From the NCBI GenBank assembly GCA_041569895.1, contig JBFFXF010000100.1, forward strand, positions 1 through 23,363: a DNA stretch of 23,363 nucleotides. The letters run 5' to 3'. The stretch comes from JBFFXF01 sp041569895 (GTDB taxonomy: Bacteria; Planctomycetota; UBA8108; JACQVS01). Numbering within the stretch: position 1 is the first letter of the stretch; each line of letters starts with the position of its first letter. The translations under genes were made by a program, and so were the position numbers. A model generated the notes under the pieces. It was not told where the DNA came from and made no database searches. It saw nothing but the letters and a program-made list of their open reading frames with translations. Shown here one piece after another: positions 15,652 to 22,628 of this stretch.

Positions 15652-17793
15652 TCAATCTGCCGAGTCCCGTGGCGGATTCGAGACACCTGTGTTCGGGCAA
15701 CACGGGCGCTCTTCAAAACTCCTCTCATCGTCAGAAAGAGCACCGAGGTCAGCGTTCCGGCGAGGCGGATTGCGGCCCAGTCGCGCGGTCCGGAGAGAAA
15801 CGGTCATCTCGGTCCGCCCGGCGGCGCGTGCGTGGCGAGCGGAGCAGCTGCCGCGTTTCCCGCCGTACGCGGCTTCCACCTCGTAGTCGCCGAAGAAGCC
15901 GCGCACGCGGACGACGCCATCGGCGCCCGTCGTCTCCTCGCGCTCCGTCCACCATCGCCGACGGACGAGGTCGAGCAGACGTTCGTAGGCGGGCTTCGGC
16001 GAGAGGTCCCGGCGGAGCAAGCCTGCCGGCGCGCCCTGCCATGCTCGCAAGTCCGAGAGATCCCACCAGGTGATCGCCTCGACCGAGGGATGGCTGAAAA
16101 GCACCGTGTAGAATGCCGCGACCTCTCGCGCCTGCCGCTCCTCGAGCCCGGGCTCCGTCTTCCCCCAACGCCATCTCCCCGCGCGGGGACCACTCACGAT
16201 CGTCGTCTCCGTGAAGTGGAGCGGCGCGCCGAACCGGGCGAAGCGCTCGCAGACCTCCCACACCTTCAGGGGATTCCAGCAGCCCGAGTGCATGTGGCTC
16301 TGGATTCCGATCGCGTCGAACACCGGTCGCCCGCCGGAGACGAGCCGGGTGAGCAAAGCCTCGTACTCGCGGTCCGTGCGATAGTCGTTGATGAGAAGTG
16401 TCGCTTCCGGATTGCCGCGACGAGCAGCCGCGAAGGATCCGAGCGTCCAGTCGACGACGCCGGTCTCCTCGAACGCGGCGGTCATCCGATTGTCGTCGCG
16501 GAAACGCCATGGATCCGTCGCCTCGTTGACGACGTCCCAGACACCTATGAGCGATCGGAGGCGCCGCGCGCAGTCGGTGACGCGCTCGTCGGAGAGCGCT
16601 CGTATCCGCGCCGTGTCGGCCGGCAGCCACTCCGGAACCGACGCGGGGTGGTTCCAGACGAGGGGATGCCCCTTGGTGACGATGCCGCGCTCGCGGCACC
16701 AGCGGGCAACGCGTTCGCGGTCGGCGTGCTCCGGCTCTCCCTGCTTCCGCTCGTAGTGACCCCAGTAGAAGGGCAACGTCGCGAAATTGAAGAGAGCAGC
16801 GAATCGATCTCGGTATGCGTTCTCCAGCTCGCCGTCGCCGAGGCGGCCGTGCGCAAAGACGTTGCACCCGAAGAGGAACTCATGCCGTCGCTGGCGGATG
16901 CGCACGGCGGCGCCCTCGACCGGGCGGCCACCCTCGCCGACGACGCGCACGACGAGCGGCCCGGTTCGGTACCGCTCGATGCGGCGCTCCGCGCCGGCGA
17001 GAACCTCGTCGTCGGTGCGCCCCCGCTCTGGAAGACGTCCGGCGACCCAGCGGAGGCTGCGCTCGATCAGACGGCGGTACGAGGCGTTGCCGTAAGCCCC
17101 GGGCCCATGGCCGGGCTGCAGGAAGACGACCCGGGCGCTGCCGTACGACCTCGCCCAGCCGATGACCCTTCCGCTCGCGGGATGTGCCGTGAGAAGGAGC
17201 GGGCGGACACCCGGCGCGACCTGGAAACCGCCGTAGACCTCGTCTTCCAGCTCGAAGTCGTCGAGACCGGTGGTGATCGGGTGCGTGCGGTCGGCGATCT
17301 CGACGCGGAAGCGAACGCCATGGCGGTAGGTCGATGCCGGCACCACCGATCCGCGCGAGCGCTGCGGCTCGAGCAGGTAACGGCCACCGACGATCTCCTC
17401 GTAGCCGGGCCAGGTCGGGTGGCTGGCGAGCGCGTGGTGCAGGACGAGGAGACCGATGCCGCGCTCGAGCAGATCGACGAAATCCGCCCGTGCCCGCTCG
17501 TCGAAGGGCGCCGACCGGTAGAGGTCATAGAGAACGACAGCATCGAGGCCCCGCGAGCGCTCGGGGGTGAGCTCCTCCCGCGCCGCCGGGTGCGCCACGT
17601 GTGTGTAGTCGACGTCCTCGATCCGGTCGAACAGTGCGAAGAACGAGCGGTCGAATTCGTGTCCACCCGTGACCACGAGAACGCGAATGGGCGGACGGCC
17701 TGCGGCGAGGAAGCCGGCGTCCGCGCCCACGGTCACCGCGGCCAGGAGGAGCATACCCGTTTGAAGTACTCGTCGGCGCGTCGTCAGGCGCAT
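15652..17793 (-). CDS. ThuA-domain / GH10 endo-1,4-beta-xylanase fusion
   Basis: 713 residues, starting at 17793 behind GGAGGAG. Residues 1-30 look like an export signal with twin arginines ('TTRRRVLQTGMLLL'). Residues 34-255 are a ThuA-like flavodoxin-fold domain ('VLVVTGGHEFDRSFF', 'GLLVLHHALA', 'GHGPGAYGN'), a family of unclear biochemistry often linked to sugar use. A short beta-rich segment (278-312) precedes the GH10 barrel (about 312-630). GH10 hallmarks are 'KGHPLVWNH' (375-382), the acid/base Glu424 in WDVVNEATD, and the nucleophile Glu529 in LHFTETTI; hence retaining cleavage of beta-1,4-xylan is expected. After 'RGFFGDYEVEAAYGG', where such proteins usually end within a few dozen residues, a basic, Cys-containing tail of about 60 residues follows and may be non-conserved. 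The start is 25 nt after the Gfo/Idh gene, so this is the last gene of an operon. Confidence 0.9.
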   Translation of the reverse strand: MRLTTRRRVLQTGMLLLAAVTVGADAGFLAAGRPPIRVLVVTGGHEFDRSFFALFDRIEDVDYTHVAHPAAREELTPERSRGLDAVVLYDLYRSAPFDERARADFVDLLERGIGLLVLHHALASHPTWPGYEEIVGGRYLLEPQRSRGSVVPASTYRHGVRFRVEIADRTHPITTGLDDFELEDEVYGGFQVAPGVRPLLLTAHPASGRVIGWARSYGSARVVFLQPGHGPGAYGNASYRRLIERSLRWVAGRLPERGRTDDEVLAGAERRIERYRTGPLVVRVVGEGGRPVEGAAVRIRQRRHEFLFGCNVFAHGRLGDGELENAYRDRFAALFNFATLPFYWGHYERKQGEPEHADRERVARWCRERGIVTKGHPLVWNHPASVPEWLPADTARIRALSDERVTDCARRLRSLIGVWDVVNEATDPWRFRDDNRMTAAFEETGVVDWTLGSFAAARRGNPEATLLINDYRTDREYEALLTRLVSGGRPVFDAIGIQSHMHSGCWNPLKVWEVCERFARFGAPLHFTETTIVSGPRAGRWRWGKTEPGLEERQAREVAAFYTVLFSHPSVEAITWWDLSDLRAWQGAPAGLLRRDLSPKPAYERLLDLVRRRWWTEREETTGADGVVRVRGFFGDYEVEAAYGGKRGSCSARHARAAGRTEMTVSLRTARLGRNPPRRNADLGALSDDERSFEERPCCPNTGVSNPPRDSAD

Positions 17794-17818
17794 GGCATCT
17801 CCTCCGTCTCGACTGCGG

Positions 17819-19108
17819 TCAGGATTCGATCGACCACGGCGCCCGGAGGGGCCGCATGAGCCAGCGGTTCGCCTCCGGATCGCCGACGAACTCCTCCTTC
17901 GACGGATCCCAGCGCAGCTTCCTCCCGAGGCGGAACGCGAGATTCGCGAGCTCCCCCGGAAGGCTCGAGCGGTGACCGGTCTCGATGTCGGCCGCCGGCG
18001 CCGCGCGGGTGCGTACGCACTCGATGAAGTTGCTCTGGTGCGGCCCGTCGCCCCGACTTCCCGGCCGCTGTACGACCGGCCTCGTCTCCCCCTCCCGGAA
18101 CACGCGCCAGCCGCTTCGGTTGAGGATCATCGTGCCCTCGGTGCCGTAGAAGATGTTCCCGTAGCGGAGGCCGTGGAGCGACTGCGCGTTCGACCAGCGC
18201 AGCCGGTAGACCACCAGGAAGCCCGGATACTCGAAGCACGCCTCGACGGTGTCCGGCATCTCCGTACAGTCGGTGAAGTGATACTTGCCGCCGCTCATCG
18301 AGACCGAGAGAGGGCCCTTGGCCCCCATCGCCCAGTGCACGACGTCGTAATGATGGACGCCCCAGTCGGAGGGCCAGCCGCCGCCCGTGTCCCAGAAGAA
18401 AAAGTGTCCCGCGAGCCGGGCCGAGTTGAACGGCACGGCTGGAGCGGGGCCGAGCCAGAAGTCCCAGTCGAGTCCCACCGGCGGCGTGCCGTCGGGGGGG
18501 GTGCCGAAGCCACCGCGTGGCGCCCGTTCGAGGTTGAAGGTCTCGGCCATGTGCACGGCACCGAGCTTGCCGCTCCGGATGTACTCGACCGCGTCCCGGT
18601 AGTGCGGCATGCTTCGCTGCTGGGTCCCGATGGCGGCCACTCGACGGTGTCGCCTCGCCGTCTCGACGACCGCGCGCCCCTCGGCGGGACTTATCGAGAG
18701 CGGCTTCTCGACGTAGACGTCCTTGCCGGCCGCGCACGCCTGGATCGCCGGTATGCAGTGCCAGTGGCCGGTCGTGGCCACGACGACGGCGTCGATGTCT
18801 TGGCGCTCGAGGAGCCTCCGGAAGTCTCCGAAGGTCTCGGTGCGCTCGCCGGCCTTGCGTCGAGCGCGACGGGCGTGGGCCTCGTTGACGTCACAGACGC
18901 CGACGACGTCGACGCCGGCCAGGTCGAGGAATATCTCGAGGAGGCGAGTCCCCCGCCCGCCGACGCCGATGAAACCGAGTCGGACCCGCTCGCTCGGCAG
19001 AACGGGCCGCCCCCGCGACGCCGACGCCCCGGTCGCCAGTATGCCGGCCCCTGCTCCGACCGCGGCGCCCCTCAGGAAGTCCCTCCGACGCATCGCGCGC
19101 CTTTTCAT
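17819..19108 (-). CDS. Tat-exported Gfo/Idh/MocA family oxidoreductase
   Basis: 429 residues, starting at 19108 with AAGGAGG 8 nt upstream. The N-terminus carries a Tat signal ('RRRDFLRGAAVGAGAGILATGA'). A Rossmann fold begins at about residue 42 ('RLGFIGVGGRGTRLL') and binds NAD(P). The family signature 'VYVEKPLS' contains Lys135, the lysine next to the nicotinamide in characterised members. The second half has the substrate-side motif 'DWGVHHYDVVHW' and a C-terminal region ('NFIECVRTR', 'NLAFRLGRKLRWD') typical of the large planctomycete set of exported Gfo/Idh proteins. The likely reaction is reversible oxidation of a sugar or glycoside hydroxyl, possibly with tightly bound cofactor because export takes it out of the cytoplasm; the substrate cannot be read from sequence. 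It lies between an isomerase gene (107 nt upstream) and the ThuA-GH10 gene (25 nt downstream). Confidence 0.93.
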   Translation of the reverse strand: MKRRAMRRRDFLRGAAVGAGAGILATGASASRGRPVLPSERVRLGFIGVGGRGTRLLEIFLDLAGVDVVGVCDVNEAHARRARRKAGERTETFGDFRRLLERQDIDAVVVATTGHWHCIPAIQACAAGKDVYVEKPLSISPAEGRAVVETARRHRRVAAIGTQQRSMPHYRDAVEYIRSGKLGAVHMAETFNLERAPRGGFGTPPDGTPPVGLDWDFWLGPAPAVPFNSARLAGHFFFWDTGGGWPSDWGVHHYDVVHWAMGAKGPLSVSMSGGKYHFTDCTEMPDTVEACFEYPGFLVVYRLRWSNAQSLHGLRYGNIFYGTEGTMILNRSGWRVFREGETRPVVQRPGSRGDGPHQSNFIECVRTRAAPAADIETGHRSSLPGELANLAFRLGRKLRWDPSKEEFVGDPEANRWLMRPLRAPWSIES

Positions 19109-19215
19109 GATCGGTTCCTCCTTGCCCGCGGCTCCGCCTGCGATCGGTCTTCAACCCACAACGCGTTCCCGCCGCGCCTCGGGCGGAGTCTTCTTCCGTC
19201 ATCGTGCGTCGCCGT

Positions 19216-20073
19216 TCACGGTCGTCGTCCCGGCGCGCGCTCCGTCTCGCGCAGAGTGTGCGTCAAGAAAGCGATGCTTTGTTCCGCCTGCTCCTCGGTA
19301 CCGCATTCGACGGAGAGCACGCCGGAGTAGTCGTGATCTCTCAGGACTCGCATCACCTGCGGCCAGTCCACGACTCCGTGACCGCAGGCGCAGCCGACCG
19401 GCGTGCCGGTCACCTTGCCGCGCTCGGAAGCTCCCTGTTCGACCGAGATGTCCTTGGCGTGAACGTGCACGACTCGGTCGACGACTGCCTCGAGGAAGTC
19501 GACCGGATCGTTCCCCGCGAGGAAGCAATTGCCCGTATCGAAGTTCACCCGGAGAGCCGGGGAGGGAACGAGCTCGAGAAGTCGCATGAAGGTATCGAGC
19601 TTCGAAGTGTACACTTGGTGCGGCTCCAGCCCGATGAGGATACTGTGGCGCTCGGCCACGGGGAGCACGCGCTTCAGCGTATACCGCATGATGTCGAAGG
19701 CCTCGCCGTCACCCTCGAGCCAGGCCGGCTTCGGACCCTCATCCGTATTGACCACCGGCACGCCGAGCTCGGACGCCCACCGGATCGCCTGCACGAGATA
19801 AGGAACGGCGACCTCCGGTTTCATCAGCGGTGAGTGCGCCGACAGTCCGGAGATCTTCAGACCCAGGGACTTGATCAGATCTCCGTACTGGAGCGGATCC
19901 TCCTCCATGCTCAGCATGTGGTAATAGCCGGCCTCGGCCAGGAGATCGCGCCCGGTCGACACGCACGGCTCCACGTACTCGAAGCCGAGCTCGGCGGCGC
20001 GACGGACCCCGTACTCGAACGGCCTGTCGGCGCTGCGGACGAACTCGAGATTGACGCCGATACCGATGGGCAT
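19216..20073 (-). CDS. Sugar phosphate isomerase/epimerase-like TIM-barrel protein
   Basis: 285 residues, starting at 20073, where MPIGIGVNLEF begins the barrel and a GGGGGTG ribosome site lies about 6 nt upstream; the frame is open further upstream but that part has no family features. It matches the xylose isomerase-like TIM-barrel superfamily. Candidate divalent-metal ligands fall on the expected strands: Glu150 (IGLEPH), Asp179 (NFDTGN), His205 (VHVHAKD) and Glu256 (SVECG), with His232 in 'CGHGVVDW'. No signal peptide is present, so it acts in the cytoplasm. Members isomerise or epimerise sugars, and some act as lyases on 3-keto-glycosides; the exact substrate here is unknown. It is the first gene of the minus-strand sugar operon and lies in the same direction as the Gfo/Idh and ThuA-GH10 genes. 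Confidence 0.9.
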   Translation of the reverse strand: MPIGIGVNLEFVRSADRPFEYGVRRAAELGFEYVEPCVSTGRDLLAEAGYYHMLSMEEDPLQYGDLIKSLGLKISGLSAHSPLMKPEVAVPYLVQAIRWASELGVPVVNTDEGPKPAWLEGDGEAFDIMRYTLKRVLPVAERHSILIGLEPHQVYTSKLDTFMRLLELVPSPALRVNFDTGNCFLAGNDPVDFLEAVVDRVVHVHAKDISVEQGASERGKVTGTPVGCACGHGVVDWPQVMRVLRDHDYSGVLSVECGTEEQAEQSIAFLTHTLRETERAPGRRP

Positions 20074-20290
20074 GATGCACCCCCGTTCCTGAACCACCCC
20101 GGCGGTGCGGAAACCTGCTTCGAAAGTGACCTTCGACTTCAAGGAGACGGCCGAGAAGCGCGAGCCGGTTCGGCGTTGAACCACTGTCTCTTGGCGCCGA
20201 CTTCGGGCGTCATGACCACCGCCTTCCGGAGCGCCGCAAACCGCGGACCACTCCTCCGTTCGAGCGCGGAAACGTGGCGAAACGGCTTCT

Positions 20291-20306
20291 GCCGGCGGCC
20301 GCCGGC
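20291..20306. repeat. Perfect 16-bp GC palindrome
   Basis: GCCGGCGGCCGCCGGC is its own reverse complement and lies in the divergent promoter region, 85 bp before the plus-strand -35 box. It could be a binding site for a dimeric regulator, but palindromes of G and C arise easily in GC-rich DNA. Confidence 0.35.
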
Positions 20307-20390
20307 GGAGGGAACCCGGGACGAAATAGTTCCGGTGTGCGGTGATTATTCGTGGCCGGAGGCAGGTGCCGAGGGACGGCGTGACGGCGG

Positions 20391-20420
20391 TCGAGATTTC
20401 GCGGGAGCGCGGAGTATAAT
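20391..20420 (+). promoter_or_regulatory. Predicted promoter with consensus TATAAT
   Basis: A perfect TATAAT (20415-20420) follows TCGAGA (20391-20396, 4 of 6 to consensus) after 18 bp. A consensus -10 box is rare by chance in DNA this GC-rich. The predicted leader is about 90 nt to ATG 20517. It drives the propeller-methyltransferase gene. Confidence 0.6.
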
Positions 20421-20516
20421 CCAACCACGCGAACGACCCGCGGATTGCCAGGTGCGCACGGCGCGGCTGTCGGGTTTGTACGTCCTTCTCCTCGGCCGCC
20501 CCACGGAGCAACTGCC

Positions 20517-22184
20517 ATGAGATCGACACGCAACCACTCGATGCGGGCTCTTTCCGTTCTCCCTGCCGCCGCTCTCGTCTTTCTGTTCGCCGGCCAGGGG
20601 CGGGCCGAGGACGAGGGCTCCCCTCTGGCCCGGCTTCCATCGCACATCACCCGCCTGACACACTTCGGCCAGCGCGCGGATTGGTCCCACGACGGGAAAC
20701 GGATTCTCTTCCTCGAGAAGACGTTCGGCGACGTCTACGAGGTCGAGGTGGCCACCCGCACGATCCGGCCGAAAACGCACCACTACTTCCACGAGGGCTA
20801 CACACGTGCGCTCTATCTTTCCAACGGCGACATCCTGCTGTCGGGCGCGCGACGGTTCGACGCTGAGAATCCCTGGCCGAGCCGTCGGGACAACGCCGAG
20901 CTCTGGGTGCTCCAGAAGGGCCGCCCGGGGCCGCCCGTGGCGCTCGGCGAGAAGTGCTCCGAGGGTCCGGCGGTGTCCAGACGCGCGATGCGCATCGCCT
21001 GGACCGTCGATCACGGTGACGCTCCGGACAGGCTCCCGCGAGGTGTCAGTCAGATCTGGGTCGCGGATGTCGTCACCGCCGGTGGAAGGCCCGGGCTTCG
21101 GAGCAAGCGTCTCGTGGTCGACAGTCGGAGGCTCCCCTTCGAGGCGGGACTCGAGACCCAGAACTTCAGGCCTCCAGAGGAGAAGGAGCTCATCTTCTCG
21201 GCCTACGGCTACCAGGGGACCGAGGTGATGGGCGTCGATATCGAAAGCGGCGAGGTGATCAACTACTCGAAAGCGCCGGCACAATACGACGAGCCCGAGG
21301 GAATCTTCCCGGACGGTCGCTTCACGCTCGTGGAATGCGACTTCCACAGCCGCAAGGGCTCGCAGCACATCGACATCTACAAGCTGTCGCTCGATGGCTC
21401 GGGAGACACGCAACGCCTGACCTTCTTCAACAGCTTCCCGGGATACAAGGCGTCCAACCCGGTGGTGAGCGACGACGGCCGCTTCATGGCCTTTCAGGTG
21501 GCGAGGGTGGGCGACGCCGCGGGCGTCGGTCGCGGCATTCTGGTCTTCGACCTCGAACGCGGCGCACGACGACTGCAACGGTGGGACTCCGCCTACCGGG
21601 ACGGACGCCGTCCGCCATGGGACACGGGACGACCATCGACCGAGCTGAAAAAGGTGATCGAGAGCGGAGTGATCCGACCCTGCCGTGCCGTCGTGCTCGG
21701 CTGTGGCACGGGGACGAACGCCGTGTATCTGGCCGGGCAGGGCTTCGATGTCACCGGTATCGACATCGCGCCCACGGCGTTGCGCCGGGCCGGGGAGAAG
21801 GCGCAGGAGGCCGGCGTTGAGATTCGCTGGGTTCACGCCGATGTCCTGGCCCTGCCGCCGCTCGAGCCGTTCGACTTCATCTTCGATCGCGGCTGCTACC
21901 ACGGCGTGCGACGGCAGAGCGCCGCGGCGTACCTCGACACGCTCCGTCGACTCTCGCGGCCGGGTACGCGAGTGTTGATCCTCGCGGGCAACGCCAGCGA
22001 GCCACCGCCTCACTCGGGGCCGCCGCGTGTGACGGAGACCGAGCTCAGGGTAGAGCTCGCGTCGCCAGAGACGTCACCGTTCGAGATCGAACGCCTCGAG
22101 ACGACGCACTTCGACGCGACCGACGCGAGCGAGAAAGGGGCTCTGGCGTGGTCGCTGCTGCTGCGGAGGACGAAAGGCTCTTGA
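20517..22184 (+). CDS. Secreted PD40-like beta-propeller fused to SAM methyltransferase
   Basis: 555 residues, starting at ATG 20517 with GGAG (20505-20508) 8 nt upstream; ATG 20541 is an alternative. Residues 1-30 are a Sec signal peptide (cleavage near GRA|ED). Residues 41-348 contain TolB/PD40-like propeller blades ('ADWSHDGKRILFL', 'NPVVSDDGRFMAFQ', 'GILVFDLE'). With a linker of only a few residues, 356-553 form a class I SAM-dependent methyltransferase of the TPMT/Tellurite-resistance type: 'WDSAYRDGRRPPWDTGRPS' (356-374), motif I VVLGCGTGTNAVYLA (392-406), 'GIDIAP' (414-419), 'HADVLALP' (440-447) and 'FDFIFDRGCYHG' (452-463). The motifs look intact. Export of a SAM-dependent enzyme is puzzling because SAM is cytoplasmic, so either the signal acts as an anchor or the domain has a different role. 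The gene stands alone, divergent from the sugar operon. Confidence 0.88.
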   Translation: MRSTRNHSMRALSVLPAAALVFLFAGQGRAEDEGSPLARLPSHITRLTHFGQRADWSHDGKRILFLEKTFGDVYEVEVATRTIRPKTHHYFHEGYTRALYLSNGDILLSGARRFDAENPWPSRRDNAELWVLQKGRPGPPVALGEKCSEGPAVSRRAMRIAWTVDHGDAPDRLPRGVSQIWVADVVTAGGRPGLRSKRLVVDSRRLPFEAGLETQNFRPPEEKELIFSAYGYQGTEVMGVDIESGEVINYSKAPAQYDEPEGIFPDGRFTLVECDFHSRKGSQHIDIYKLSLDGSGDTQRLTFFNSFPGYKASNPVVSDDGRFMAFQVARVGDAAGVGRGILVFDLERGARRLQRWDSAYRDGRRPPWDTGRPSTELKKVIESGVIRPCRAVVLGCGTGTNAVYLAGQGFDVTGIDIAPTALRRAGEKAQEAGVEIRWVHADVLALPPLEPFDFIFDRGCYHGVRRQSAAAYLDTLRRLSRPGTRVLILAGNASEPPPHSGPPRVTETELRVELASPETSPFEIERLETTHFDATDASEKGALAWSLLLRRTKGS

Positions 22185-22229
22185 AGCGTTCGGTTTGCAC
22201 CATCGTTCCCCCGGAGACCGAGCGCCGGA

Positions 22230-22243
22230 CGCGAACATTCGCG
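22230..22243 (+). terminator. Short stem-loop after the methyltransferase gene
   Basis: CGCGAA and TTCGCG are perfect inverted repeats separated by CA, starting 46 nt after the stop codon. The loop is very tight and no T-run follows; an A-rich string (GGGGAAAAA) comes about 8 nt later. A weak candidate for transcript termination. Confidence 0.25.
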
Positions 22244-22496
22244 CGCTGACCGGGGAAAAACACGCGCGAGGAATGGGGCGGGCGAGTGACGGCGGCGACC
22301 GTCGGCTCGGATTCTGCAGGGCGGGAGGAGACGTCATGTGGTGTTCTGCCTGAGCGGTAGCCGGTCGGCGAGACACTACCGCGCTGCGCGGGCCCCCGCG
22401 TCTTCCACCAACCCGCGGCTGGCCGAAGTCCGCGTCGTTGACCCCGCACGCGATCGTCAGGCACGCTCGAGCACGCGGCCCACACCATCGACTCGA

Positions 22497-22511
22497 CCGG
22501 TCCTGGACCGG
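22497..22511. promoter_or_regulatory. 15-bp palindrome upstream of the GH127 gene, possible operator
   Basis: CCGGTCC-T-GGACCGG is a perfect inverted repeat with a one-base centre, 118 bp before the GH127 start codon. Such symmetry suits a dimeric repressor or activator, and the tight centre argues against an RNA hairpin. No regulator gene is in view. Confidence 0.35.
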
Positions 22512-22628
22512 CGCCGGGCACGTTCGTATCCTGGATCCATAAACGCGACTCGCGCCGGCGCAGACCCTGGCCGGTGCGGCCGTTATCTCCACCATCAAGC
22601 GAGGCAAGCTCGAACCCGGGAGGCACGC

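Larger units (their letters stand above)
20074..20516. other. Divergent intergenic region, 443 bp
   Basis: The region lies between the divergently transcribed isomerase gene and the propeller-methyltransferase gene. I see no protein or RNA gene in it. It contains the plus-strand promoter at 20391-20420 and a perfect 16-bp GC palindrome at 20291-20306. No clear minus-strand promoter for the isomerase operon was found; the best -10-like string (AATAAT, read on the minus strand, near 20343-20353) has no convincing -35 partner. Confidence 0.6.
22185..22628. other. Intergenic region, 444 bp, no clear gene
   Basis: No convincing protein or RNA gene was found. It holds a stem-loop at 22230-22243, a strong ribosome-site-like string followed by a five-codon reading frame at 22336-22353, and a 15-bp palindrome at 22497-22511 ahead of the GH127 gene. 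A -10-like CATAAA at 22538-22543 has only a weak -35 partner, so the promoter of the GH127 gene is not resolved. Confidence 0.6.

Noticed and set aside
15549..15743. Upstream extension of the TSP3/dockerin-like protein
   Set aside because: The extra 65 codons cover the predicted promoter and the end of the xylanase gene; the signal peptide and ribosome site support 15548.
15472..17859. 795-codon plus-strand frame opposite the ThuA-GH10 gene
   Set aside because: It is antisense to a gene with intact catalytic motifs, has no domain features and overlaps the promoter at 15596-15625.
20074..20640. Upstream extension of the isomerase-like protein to 474 residues
   Set aside because: The added part is basic and without family similarity, and it overlaps the divergent gene and its promoter.
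20346..22013. 555-codon minus-strand frame opposite the methyltransferase fusion
   Set aside because: Antisense shadow of a gene with a promoter, ribosome site and conserved motifs on the plus strand.
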